NCBI GenBank assembly: GCA_963210315.1
Contig: OY723268.1
Coordinates: forward strand, 1,488,001-1,552,000
From: Rhynchopus euleeides
Lineage: Eukaryota > Euglenozoa > Diplonemea > Diplonemida > Diplonemidae
Length of the DNA: 64,000 nucleotides
Reading direction: 5' to 3'
Made by a program: the position numbers and the translations under genes. The notes under the pieces were generated by a model. That model was not told where the DNA came from, searched no databases, and saw only the letters and a list, made by a program, of their open reading frames with translations. Positions 19,801 through 28,884 of this stretch are shown piece after piece. Position 1 is the stretch's first letter; every line of letters begins with the position of its first letter.

Positions 19801-20690
19801 GGGTTAACCCGAACCCTAACCCTAGGGTTGGGTTGGGTCTAGGGTTAACCCTAACCCTAACCCTAGGGTAGGGTTGGGTGTAGGGTTGGGTTGGGTCTAG
19901 GGTTAACCCTGACCCTAACCCTAGGGTAGGGTTGGGTCTAGGGTTAACCCTGACCCTAACCCTAGGGTAGGGTTGGGTCTAGGGTTAACCCTGACCCTAA
20001 CCCTAGGGTAGGGTCTAGGGTTAACCCTAACCCTAACCCTAGGGTTGGGTAGGGTGTAGGGTTAACCCTAACCCTAGGGTAGGGTTGGGTCTAGGGTTAA
20101 CCCTGACCCTAACCCTAGGGTAGGGTCTAGGGTTAACCCCAACCCTAACCCTAGGGTTGGGTAGGGTGTAGGGTTAACCCTGACCCTAACCCTAGGGTAG
20201 GGTCTAGGGTTAACCCTAACCCTAACCCTAGGGTTGGGTAGGGTGTAGGGTTAACCCTAACCCTAGGGTAGGGTTGGGTCTAGGGTTAACCCTGACCCTA
20301 ACCCTAGGGTAGGGTCTAGGGTTAACCACAACCCTAACCCTAGGGTTGGGTAGGGTGTAGGGTTAACCCTGACCCTAACCCTAGGGTTGGGTAGGGTATA
20401 GGGTTAACCCTGACCCTAACCCTAGGGTTGGGTAGGGTATAGGGTTAACCCTAACCCCAGGGTAGGGTCTAGGGTTAACCCTAACCCTAGGGTGAGGGTA
20501 GGGTCTGGAGTTAACCCCAACCCTAGGGTTGGGTAGGGTCTAGGGTCACCCGTAACCCTCGAAATCGGGCCCAAATCGCCAAAATGGGCACCCCTCGAAA
20601 AAAAAAATTCGAAAAGGTCCCCCTACCCACACCTGGAAATTACCAAAAAATCTGGGACCCCGGCGGCCCCAACCCTAGGGTAGGGTAGGG
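16861..20690. repeat. 3.8-kb foldback satellite of degenerate telomere-like repeats
   Basis: Composed of CCCTAA, TTAGGG and variants (GGGTTGGG, GGGTCAGGG, CCCTAGACCCTA). Each unit of roughly 55-75 bp contains both orientations, meeting at ACCCTAGGGT or GGTTAACC. The first half (to about 18790) reads GTTAACCCTAGACCCTACCC...; the second half reads its complement (GGGTAGGGTCTAGGGTTAAC...). The whole block is thus a large palindrome centred near 18790. It is preceded by a G tract and followed by a C tract, extending the symmetry. Interstitial telomere-like DNA in this arrangement differs from a simple chromosome end. Confidence 0.85.
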
Positions 20691-20957
20691 TAGCCCCCCC
20701 CCCCCCCCTCCCCCCCCCGGCACGGAGAAACTTAACGTTCGACCCGAATTAGCCAGAGGCCTGGGGTCAAATATACAGGTTGGTTCGCCGAATAGTATTG
20801 CGTAGTAATACTATTCGCCCCCCCCCTGTAAGATCTTTTTCAGAATGATGGACATTAAAATGCTAGGCATTAAGAAACACGTCTTAAGAAATCAGTAAGA
20901 AATCTTTAAGAAATAGCCCTTTCGGCATTACATTAAGACGTCTTAAGAAATTTCGAG
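20690..20957 (-). repeat. Right arm of large inverted repeat
   Basis: Reverse complement of blocks in 12349-13011: GAATAGTATTAC, GGCCTCTGGCTAATTC, TTAATGTCCATCAT and the palindrome TTAAGACGTCTTAA (20932-20945). It is shorter than the left arm because the CCAAAATGACCCC modules are absent. Confidence 0.75.
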
Positions 20958-21081
20958 ATATCTTGGGGCTGTCGGGCCAGTCGAAATTTTCTGGGGTCAG
21001 AAAAAATCGCAAAAAATCACAAACGGACCACAAAAAATCGCAAAAAATCACAAAAGGCGGTCGCGATTTTTTGCGATTTTC

Positions 21082-21620
21082 TGTCCTGGGCAAGACGTTA
21101 AACTACCTGGGAGGGCTTCCCCAGACCATGACGGGTGCTTGCACCAGGAGTTTGAAACAGCCACTCATGCCTTGCGATGCTCAAGTGCCTGCTGGACCCC
21201 TATGTCCTTCAGGCCCCAAAGCAGGCAACGATATGGGAGCAACCTAACAGGGGAGGTGAAGAGGGCACGGGTCTTAGCCTGATGACACACTGCAACCTCA
21301 AGGTGACTGGCGACACCTCTCCCACAGTCTGCGGCGACTCTGCCGTGGCGACAAGGCTTCCTGTCATGGGAGATCGCTGCGTGGATCAACGTGGCACCAC
21401 CCGTGTGCTCGGCAGGTTGTTTCGGCACCTGTTTTCTCCGTGTCATGCTTTTCGTGAGCGTGTCAGGGATGTTGGCACACGCTGGGGAGGGTTCACATGA
21501 TGACATAACATATATCAGAAGCACACACCCACGTGGCGCTGTCCTTGGCAGGACTTTGAAAGTGCCGCCTTGATATCCTTGTTGGATAGAACCCTCATAT
21601 CACACCCTCAATCAGCTGAC
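21082..21620 (+). repeat. Module 1, 539 bp, duplicated at 46421-46959
   Basis: Equal length and nearly identical to 46421-46959 (I noticed one substitution, A/C, near position 21184). One frame reads GCLHQEF ETATHALRC, resembling the Cys/His finger that follows reverse transcriptase in many non-LTR elements (C..ET..H.L..C). It may be a decayed retrotransposon fragment; there is no intact long frame. Confidence 0.8.
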
Positions 21621-21628
21621 GATTTTTT

Positions 21629-24172
21629 GTGATTTTTTTTGTGATTTTTTGCGTTTTTTTGTCCCCCCATGCTGAGAACGCAGATCCCCCTCCTGAGAAA
21701 TGCGTACACTGTGCGGACGTGCTGGACGACACACCAGACCACCTCTGGTGGGTGTGCAGTGCCTTCGACTGTGTCCGGTCTGAGCCCCAATTCGCGCCTC
21801 TACTTGCCGCGGACCGCTCTGACTGGCCCCCGTGCCTTGCGCGCTATGGCGTCGTGCCGGAGGGATTCGACGTCGACGTGACGCTGCTCCACACGCTGAT
21901 GGGTCGCATTGTGCTGAAGCGTTGGGAACTGGAGGCGAAGAGCCGTGGTGCAAAGCCCCTCGTCCACCCCTGGACAGCCGCCCTCTCGCTGCCTGCGGAA
22001 CCTCATGACTTTGACTTCTCCCGCATCCCCGATGTACCTCCGGGCGAACGGATCTGGAAGAAGGCTGACATTGCGCTCCTGCGTGCCTTCACTGGTTGGC
22101 TGCAGGCCCTGCGCTGGACGGATAGGGGCGTAGTGTCGAACATTGAGCTCGCTCTCGACTTCGAGGTGTACACAGGCATGCAGCTCCCCCGGGCGACGGA
22201 AGGGACCAGCGACCTCCCCCTCCCGCCACTCAGGGAGCGTGGACGTGTCCTATGGACGTTGATGAAGCACATGATGCAACTCTGCCAACGCACACAACTC
22301 GGTAAGCCGTGGCCTGCCGAGCGGCAGGACCGAGTGGGGTGCCTCTCCTCCGTCGGCGCAGGGGAAGTATGGGGCGGCGTCGTCCCCAGACCCATCTTTG
22401 CCGGTGGCGCTGAGACGATCACCGCCATTGAGAACAGCGCCAAACGTGCCGCGCGGGTCCAGAAGGGCGACCTGACCTGGGGTAGTGACGTATACCCAGA
22501 CTACACCGGGATTAACAGAGCAGGGCGTGCCGCAGCGTGGGAAACCCCCGGGCCTGGACCGACCCGTAGCGCCTCTCCAGTGCTTGTACCTGATCACCTG
22601 GCCATACACGACAAGACGCGGGTCTGCAACGCGCACTCAAAACCTAGGTGCGACCTCTGCGAAGGCCAGGAGCGCAACTACCAGACGCATCTGGAAGCGT
22701 GCTGTCGCGCGCACCACTCGCATGACGACGGCCTGTCTGTACGGTGCTGCAAGAAGCACAAGATGACGAGGTGTGGTGCATGCGCCAAGGCGGAAACCTG
22801 CTGCGAGGCGGGCCACCACGAACCCCCCACTGACGAGGACAGCGAGATGTGCTCTGCTGATGATGACGGCAGCGGCGATGGGCACTCCGCGGGTGGCCCC
22901 TCGAACGGCGGCAACGAGGAGGTGGACTCCTGCGACGACAACGACGCGGATGGGGACAGCCCCCCTGCCGCTGGGGGCGGAGACGGGGATGCCGGCCTCA
23001 GCGAGCGCGACGAGGCCGCCGACGCGCCCTCGGCGGCCGCCGACGATGATGATGATGGACCCCCATCTGAGGGGTGTGAGACCGCACTGGGACAGGTTGC
23101 CACTGAGAGCGCCGCCAGTTATGTTTATGAGAGTGGCCCAGTGCCAGAGAGGGTGGAGCCCCCCTGTTCGGATGTGTCTTCTCCTGGTGTGGACGAGGTT
23201 GTGGCATGCTGCGACCTCGAGCTACCGCCAGCCCCTTCTCTCTCTTCCCTGCCTCTTCCTAGCTTGCTTAAGAGGCTGGCTGACGTGCGGGACGTGGCTG
23301 ATGCCGCGCCTTTCAATAAAAGACAAGCTACCTGCACCGTAGTCAGCTCCTTGAGTGGCCCTTGTCCTGATATCTCGTCGCTTAGACCTTTCCCCAACGT
23401 GGCATCCCCTCCCCCTTTGCCGGAGAACACCCCACCTCCCTTTCGTCTTGTCTCTGACCCGGGTACACAGACAACCGGCGGGCTCGGCAAATCAACAAAG
23501 GTGCTTTCATCAAAGCGCACTGCCCAGTCGTCGCAGTCTGAACCTGGATTCACCTTCCTGCCCCCTCATGTCCCATCTGCCGCAAAGAGAGAGGCGGATG
23601 CCCTTGGCGCGCCCGACAGCCCGCCACCGGGAAAAACGCCTGCAACTTGCGCAACGGTTAGCGCCTTGGACGTCCGGCCTTTCCCAGGCTTACTTCCCCT
23701 ACCCCTCTGCAAGGGTACTCATTGCCCCTCGTTCCTCTCACCCCGCCCCCTGGGCGCCCCTGTTTCGAAAACAAAGGCCGTTGGGCAATCTGACTCGAAA
23801 CCTCCAGCAGTGGCTACCGGCTTCCTGTTTGATGCGCCAAGCAGGCCACTCACTACAGCTAAAGTCAAGGCATGGAGGTGGTTACTTCCCCCTTGCGCGA
23901 TTGATCCCATTCCCCACAAGGTTCGTCTGTCGAAGATCCATCGGCAGAAACGTTTCCGAGCCCGGGCTTTCCCTTTTGACCCCCCCCGCCAGATCAGGCG
24001 TTCATCAGACTTCCTTCCCAGTAAGTGGAAGGTCCCGCGCTATTTTCAACGCGCGGCCGAGGTATCACCCTCCGAGCTTCATTCGGTGGAGCCTCCGACC
24101 TTCAGTGTTCACGTGCCTTTCCCTATTTTAACAAAAGAAAGGAGCAGATCGCGCCCGTGTGGTGTGACTTAG
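21629..24172 (+). CDS. C-terminal part of a non-LTR retrotransposon ORF2 (5'-truncated)
   Basis: 847 aa as an open frame; the ATG lies in the AT-rich linker, so the true protein start is lost. Residues about 19-50 (CVHCADVLDDTPDHLWWVC) align with the zinc finger CRYCTSGTPETVSHLWWDC of the complete retrotransposon ORF2 at 32955-38798. The following 130 aa also align (DRSDWPPCLARYGV, LTGWLQALRW, LALDFEVYTGMQLP). A Cys/His-rich domain at about 330-400 has the same order CxxC...CCxxHH...CxxH...CxxC...CCxxxHH. There is no reverse transcriptase or RNase H. The C-terminal half is acidic, then Ser/Pro-rich, then basic, ending RSRPCGVT, like the 348- and 773-aa ORFs (RSRPSGVT). Probably a retrotransposon tail rather than a host gene. 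Confidence 0.65.
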   Translation: MIFFVIFCVFLSPHAENADPPPEKCVHCADVLDDTPDHLWWVCSAFDCVRSEPQFAPLLAADRSDWPPCLARYGVVPEGFDVDVTLLHTLMGRIVLKRWELEAKSRGAKPLVHPWTAALSLPAEPHDFDFSRIPDVPPGERIWKKADIALLRAFTGWLQALRWTDRGVVSNIELALDFEVYTGMQLPRATEGTSDLPLPPLRERGRVLWTLMKHMMQLCQRTQLGKPWPAERQDRVGCLSSVGAGEVWGGVVPRPIFAGGAETITAIENSAKRAARVQKGDLTWGSDVYPDYTGINRAGRAAAWETPGPGPTRSASPVLVPDHLAIHDKTRVCNAHSKPRCDLCEGQERNYQTHLEACCRAHHSHDDGLSVRCCKKHKMTRCGACAKAETCCEAGHHEPPTDEDSEMCSADDDGSGDGHSAGGPSNGGNEEVDSCDDNDADGDSPPAAGGGDGDAGLSERDEAADAPSAAADDDDDGPPSEGCETALGQVATESAASYVYESGPVPERVEPPCSDVSSPGVDEVVACCDLELPPAPSLSSLPLPSLLKRLADVRDVADAAPFNKRQATCTVVSSLSGPCPDISSLRPFPNVASPPPLPENTPPPFRLVSDPGTQTTGGLGKSTKVLSSKRTAQSSQSEPGFTFLPPHVPSAAKREADALGAPDSPPPGKTPATCATVSALDVRPFPGLLPLPLCKGTHCPSFLSPRPLGAPVSKTKAVGQSDSKPPAVATGFLFDAPSRPLTTAKVKAWRWLLPPCAIDPIPHKVRLSKIHRQKRFRARAFPFDPPRQIRRSSDFLPSKWKVPRYFQRAAEVSPSELHSVEPPTFSVHVPFPILTKERSRSRPCGVT

Positions 24173-24257
24173 TAAATGACTTGGATAGCGTATCAGTTCT
24201 CGTGCGTCGTCTTTCGTAGACGTTCTGTACGATGCGGGTCCGCTAATCCAACATAGC
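24173..24257 (+). other. Retrotransposon 3' untranslated end
   Basis: Region after the stop, ending near CCAACATAG before an AT-rich linker. A truncated copy lies inverted at 6796-6886. Confidence 0.5.
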
Positions 24258-24429
24258 AAACGTTTTTTTGTGTTTTTTGTGCCAGCACGCTAACCCAAAT
24301 TGCAATACGTTTTTTTGTGTTTTTTTGTGATTTTTTTTGCGCCGGAAATTTTTTTTTGGGTGGGGGTACCTGTAGGAAAGTACCCCCCTGGACAGGGGTA
24401 CTTCACCCAATTGGAGTTTCCCAGTAAGG

Positions 24430-24740
24430 GGTATCAATAGGCACCCCATGGCCAAAATGACCCCACCACGATCCGCACGGGTCCCAAATATCCAAAAGAA
24501 CGGGTTTTTGAAAAATCCGAGGGGGGGGTCCCGCTGGGTGGGGAGGTGGGATGTGGTGTGCTGGCTGCCGCTGGGTGGGCTGGAATGGCCAGCCCTCTTT
24601 TACGCCGCGGCCTCACTACAGCAGCTCAACCCCGGTCACGCGGCTTGTTTGCCTTCGAGCATTGTTGTTCGTGTTGTGCATGTTTCTGCGCTAAGAGCCC
24701 GACGGCAAAAGTAGAACCTGCTGCGCTAGCCCCACCATGC
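24430..24740 (+). repeat. Composite of two dispersed modules
   Basis: 24430-24540 repeats the CCAAAATGACCCCACCACGA module seen twice in the left arm (12616, 12803). 24580-24740 resembles 62580-62740: CCAGCCCTCTTT, TTCAACCCCGG / CTCAACCCCGG, TTGTTTGCC and GTAGAACCTGCTGCGCTAGC (TAC instead of TGC in the other copy). Confidence 0.6.
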
Positions 24741-25783
24741 CAGCCTCAGTCCGACAGGACGCGCGCAGGTACCGGGCCCCCTCTGCACTGGAAACTCACA
24801 AAAAATCGCAAAAAAATCGCAAAAAATCACAAACGGGACACCAAAAATCACAAAAAATCACAAAAGGCTGTCGGGATTTTTTGCGACTTTTGCGATTTTT
24901 TGTGGAGAGATGTCTCGGCGATACCGAGGACCTCGATTCCTCCGATTCCCCACCCCCCTCCCCGCTCTACGTGTGTGCTAGTGCCGGCCAACCTTACAGG
25001 TCTGCTTCAAGCCTGCCTGACTTTGAGCCTGACGTCCCAGCGCTTGAGGGACAACTGTGTGCTACCGAGGACCTCGCTTCCTCCGAGCCCCCTTTCCCCT
25101 CCCCACCCTCCGTGTGTGACGATGAAACAAACAGCTGGCTCGACGGGTCTCCGACAGGTCCGTCAGATCCCGGCCTTGATTATCTGACGCTCAAACGGCG
25201 CCTGGTTGACCATGTAGATCTCGACTCTGATGAGAAGTCCATGTCTTCCGGCCTGTCTGACCAAGACCGTGTTGTGGACGAGCTTCAAACTCTTAAAAGA
25301 AACAGTAGTGCCCTTGATGCAGTGACATCCCCTGCGCCTGGAAAACGACTCCCCCTCCCCGAGGTTCTGCCTCGCCATCAGATCACGTGTCAACTGCTCC
25401 CTCGTCTTATCAAGGTAGCGGAAGACCTCATCACAAAACAACGCTTGACTATGGCGGACAGAACCCCTCGGAGCTGCAAACCGTGTGTTCATCAAATTAA
25501 GCGAAGATGCGACGGCAACCCTGTCGCTGCCTGGCTCTCCACACGCCGAGTGCCAAAGAAAACTGTGTCGGCTAAGAGGCCTTGGAGACCGCGCCCTTCG
25601 CGCGGCCGCCAAGCCCCAAAGCTCTGCCCTAAAAGCAAAAACATATACGTCTCTTCCCTTTCTTTCTTTCTGAAGGCCGCCGTCGTATCCCGGCTCACAA
25701 CCGGGCTACAGGCGCAGAGTGCCTCGTTCAGACCTCCTTTTCCTTTACCGAGGAGGCGATCACGCCCTAGCGGCGTGACATAG
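24737..25783 (+). CDS. Retrotransposon-associated acidic Ser/Pro protein, 348 aa
   Basis: The first 55 residues are translated linker (HKKSQKNRKKSQ...). From residue 57 the protein is one unit of the DTEDLDSSDSPPPSP type, followed by KRRLVDHVDLDSDEKS and a basic C-terminal domain (CKPCVHQIKRRCDGN, KTVSAKRPWRPRPSRGR) ending RRRSRPSGVT. Positions 24906-25860 are nearly identical, without indels, to 48541-49495. The ending resembles that of the 847-aa ORF, so it is probably another retrotransposon ORF2 C-terminus. There is no enzymatic motif. Confidence 0.55.
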   Translation: MPASVRQDARRYRAPSALETHKKSQKNRKKSQTGHQKSQKITKGCRDFLRLLRFFVERCLGDTEDLDSSDSPPPSPLYVCASAGQPYRSASSLPDFEPDVPALEGQLCATEDLASSEPPFPSPPSVCDDETNSWLDGSPTGPSDPGLDYLTLKRRLVDHVDLDSDEKSMSSGLSDQDRVVDELQTLKRNSSALDAVTSPAPGKRLPLPEVLPRHQITCQLLPRLIKVAEDLITKQRLTMADRTPRSCKPCVHQIKRRCDGNPVAAWLSTRRVPKKTVSAKRPWRPRPSRGRQAPKLCPKSKNIYVSSLSFFLKAAVVSRLTTGLQAQSASFRPPFPLPRRRSRPSGVT

Positions 25784-26054
25784 GTTAATATACAGGACAG
25801 CGGGTACGGTTCCCTCGCCGAGGCGCGGTGCCGGCACGCTAATCCAACTTTAATAATAATGATTTTTTGTGCTTTTTTGTCGAGGCGCGGTGCCAGCACG
25901 CTAACCCAAATTGCAATACGCTTTTTTGTGATTTTTTGTGATTTTTTTTGTGGGTTTTTGTGATTTTTTGTGATTTTTTTTGACCAGAAAAATATTCGAC
26001 TGGCCCGACAGCCCCATATCTTAACATTTCTTGCAAGATCTTTGTCATACCATG

Positions 26055-26060
26055 TTATAC
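26055..26060. repeat. Right 6-bp target duplication TTATAC
   Basis: Immediately follows the right terminal inverted repeat; matches 12296-12301. Confidence 0.75.
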
Positions 26061-27358
26061 TGCAGATTGCTTGTCGCCTCCCCTCCCTCCCCTCACGAAA
26101 CCCCCTCTTCTGCACCTTGCCATTGTGGCAATCGTGTCCCAAGTGTTTGTGCCTTTTGTTTGTTTTGTGCTGTTCGCTGTGCAGTGATCAACGAAGAACG
26201 GTATCTCTCGTTGGCACCTGTTTTGTTCCTCCAGGGACGAGCAGGCACGAACCACGGTCGCATTTCGGATCGCTGGGGGCCTGCCGCTGCGCCTGTTGTG
26301 CCCAAATTTGTGCCGCTTTACAACCAGTGTTCTCTCGAAAAAAACACAGCTGTACGATGTGCTCAACAAACAGCGGGTTCGGGGGCACAGAGTTTCCCTA
26401 CCCCCATTCGTCGGGCCCCCTGATCATCCCCCCTCCCCCCCCCCCCCGACAACAGATCATTGTTATCATGCTGCCCTCCTCACCTCTAGGTTTGTTCTAC
26501 CAAGTTAGGACAATGCAAAGGGCCGGGAAAACGGGTATTGGCCGCATTCTATTATTATTACTATTGTTGCACACCACAGGGTGCGGAAGCACCCTGCTGG
26601 GCTCTGTGTGTGGGCCGGCGAGGCGGCGAATCTGTGCCGAAGCGCTCTTCGCCACCTCCTCGATGAATCTCTTTTGTGCAGTGCAGGGTACACCCAGGCA
26701 GGTGTGGTGTGCAATCGGTTGTGCCCCTCTGCACTGCTGCAAAACCATTCACGTGTGCACGTGCCCCACCCCTCCCCTTGTTGTGTCGAAGTCTTATGAT
26801 GTCTCTTCTCTCCTGCTGCGGGTGTTGGGATGCGGAGGGATGCGAACACAGGTGGTGTGCCAGACCGCGAGACCCCTCTCCCGATGTCCCCTGCCCCCTA
26901 CGACACACCCCCTCTCCTCGCGACTGCCATCCAGTCAGTGAACCGGCTGATGTGGTTCTTGGCGAAAGTGTTGCTGCCGGTGCATGGCCCCTTTGCACTG
27001 TCACACTACGGTGTCAGTGCCACCTTTTTTTACTTCAAGTTTCACGGGTCTTCACTGTCCCACAGCATTCGACGGCTTCCTCCACTGCTATCACCCGGAG
27101 CGGTCGGCTCCACCCGGGGAGACTCCTCCGACTCGGGAAAGGTCGGGGGGGTCGGTCGGGACTTGGGGGATTGGCAGGCATTCCACCCGAGTCGGGCCGA
27201 TTCCTGTGTGTTGCCTTTCCCGGCTCTTGCTGTTCCCTTCCTCTTTGGATTTTCCGACATGCACAGTTGTTGCCATCGCATCACACACATCTCGATCAGC
27301 TCACCCACACCCACGCACGTGCATTCTCTCCAGGCAGGCCTGGCTGGCGGGAGGCGCC
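26061..27358. other. Intergenic region upstream of the poly-Q gene
   Basis: Contains the dispersed repeat 26474-26890 (partner of 7761-8393) and a C tract near 26430-26447. Open frames run into the poly-Q gene in its own frame but are not supported as coding. Confidence 0.55.
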
Positions 27359-28492
27359 ATGCACACACCGCCCCAAGCCGCAGCGGAAGATGTGTTCACG
27401 TGGGAGGCCTGGCCGCTGGCCCTTGCTGCCGTGTTCGTCGTCTACTTGTCGCCCTTCGCCTGCGAAGGCGTGTCGGTGTTCAGCGGCGGGATCGGCGGCT
27501 GCACAGCAGACGCCGTGTCGCGATACCTGCGGGCTGTGAGCAGCGCAATGCTCCGCTTCCTATGGCTGCGTGTGGGTGTGGCCTTCTGGCAGGGCGTTAG
27601 CATGGTGGTGCGCGTGGTGGTGGGCGAAGCCGGTCCTGTCGGTGCCGCACACAACAGCCCTGGTGCTGCCTGCCTGGCCCGCACCCTCTCGCCTGCTGCA
27701 GGGTCCATCACGCCGAAGCGGCTGCCGGAGCCGATGGTGTCGCCGTCGAAGTCATCGCGGCTCACCCGTGTCACGTCGTCTTCGCCGCTGGACGAGCTGC
27801 TGCAGCGCGTCACAACTTACATGACGCCGTCGAAGTTTAAGGCCAACGTGGTGCCGACCAGCCCTCTCGATGAGGCGTCCCCCAAGTTTCAGCGTCGCCG
27901 CTTCCGGCTCTTTGCCAAGGAGAACGACGGTGACGAGAGCAGCTGCGACTCACACAGCGCCTGCGATGGCCCGTCGGTCGAGGGGCCACCGCTGCGGCAC
28001 GGGTCGCCTGCCGCCCAGCCACCGCCATCGCTGGGTGATGCCGAGACGAAGTCGCCCTCCACTGGGTCGCGGTGTTCCGAGAGCTACAGCCTGACGCACA
28101 GCGGGACTGAGTCTGTGGATGATGACCGCGCTTCCTCGAAGTCGACTGTGCGCAGCTTCTCGGCACGGTGCCCGCAGCTGCCTGATGAGCCGGAGGTTGC
28201 AGAGGCTGCCCCTGCAAAGCCGCACCACGACGTGACAATGGACAACGTGCGTCGGCAGATGGAGAAGGAGCGTGCTGACAACGAGAGGCGGCGCCAGGCA
28301 CTGGAGCACGAGGCTCAGGAGCGTGTGCGTATGATGCAGGCGCATGAGACGGAGCTGCGCAGGCGTGAGATGGAGTTCCAGCAGCAGCGTGAGCACGAAC
28401 GGCAACAGATGCAGCTTGCCATGCAGCAGCAGCAGCAGGCCCTCTATGAGCGTATGCAGCGCGAGGCTGCAGAGGCCTATCACCAGAACATG

Positions 28493-28527
<35 letters not shown>

Positions 28528-28852
28528 GCAGGCGCTGCTGGAGCAGCAGCGCAAACAAGAAGAAGCCCAGCGCATGGAGCAGCAGCGGCAGCTGCAGCAG
28601 CAACAGGAGGAGCAGCACCGCATGCAGATGCAGTACCAGGCGCAGATGCAGCAACAGCAGCAGCAGCAGGAACAGCAGAGGCAGTTCCAGATGCAGCAGC
28701 AGCAGCAGATGCAGCAGCAGCAACAACAGCAGCAAATCCAGCAGCAGCAACAACAACAGCAGATGCAGCAGCAGCAGCAGCTGCAGCAACAACAGCAGAT
28801 GCAGCAGCAACAGCAGCCTTTCCCGTCAAGGGGTGCATTTGACAACCCCTTC

Positions 28853-28884
<32 letters not shown>

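Larger units (their letters stand above)
20945..26034. mobile_element. Mosaic retrotransposon-derived segment with inverted ends
   Basis: GGGGCTGTCGGGCCAGTCGA at 20965-20984 is repeated exactly, inverted, at 25996-26015, with similar flanks on both sides (about 50 bp in total). Between them are alternating AT-rich linkers made of GATTTTTTGTG/GATTTTTTGCG words (20998-21081, 21620-21663, 24258-24350, 24797-24905, 25855-25982) and GC-rich modules: 21082-21620, 21665-24257, 24430-24740 and 24906-25860. Two modules recur nearly unchanged in the element at 46152-49570. Confidence 0.65.
12302..26054. mobile_element. 13.75-kb nested mobile structure with 20-bp TIRs and TTATAC duplication
   Basis: The left end is CATGGTATGACAAAGGTCTT (12302-12321). 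The right end, 26035-26054, is the complement of CATGGTATGACAAAGATCTT, one mismatch in 20. Both are abutted by TTATAC. Contents in order: AT-rich arm, 3.8-kb CACGGTGG element, telomere-like foldback satellite, inverted arm, then a 5.1-kb mosaic segment with its own inverted ends and two retrotransposon-related ORFs. No transposase is recognisable, so it is either mobilised in trans or is several elements stacked inside one shell. A 6-bp duplication is known for Polinton/Maverick and some other DNA transposons, but the termini do not let me name a superfamily. Confidence 0.7.

Noticed and set aside
16861..20690. Chromosome end (true telomere)
   Set aside because: Sequence continues on both sides with shared inverted arms, and orientation alternates within each unit; an interstitial satellite fits better.
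21629..24172. Reading the 847-aa frame as a complete host gene
   Set aside because: Its ATG lies in an AT-rich linker and the first recognisable residues correspond to the middle of retrotransposon ORF2.
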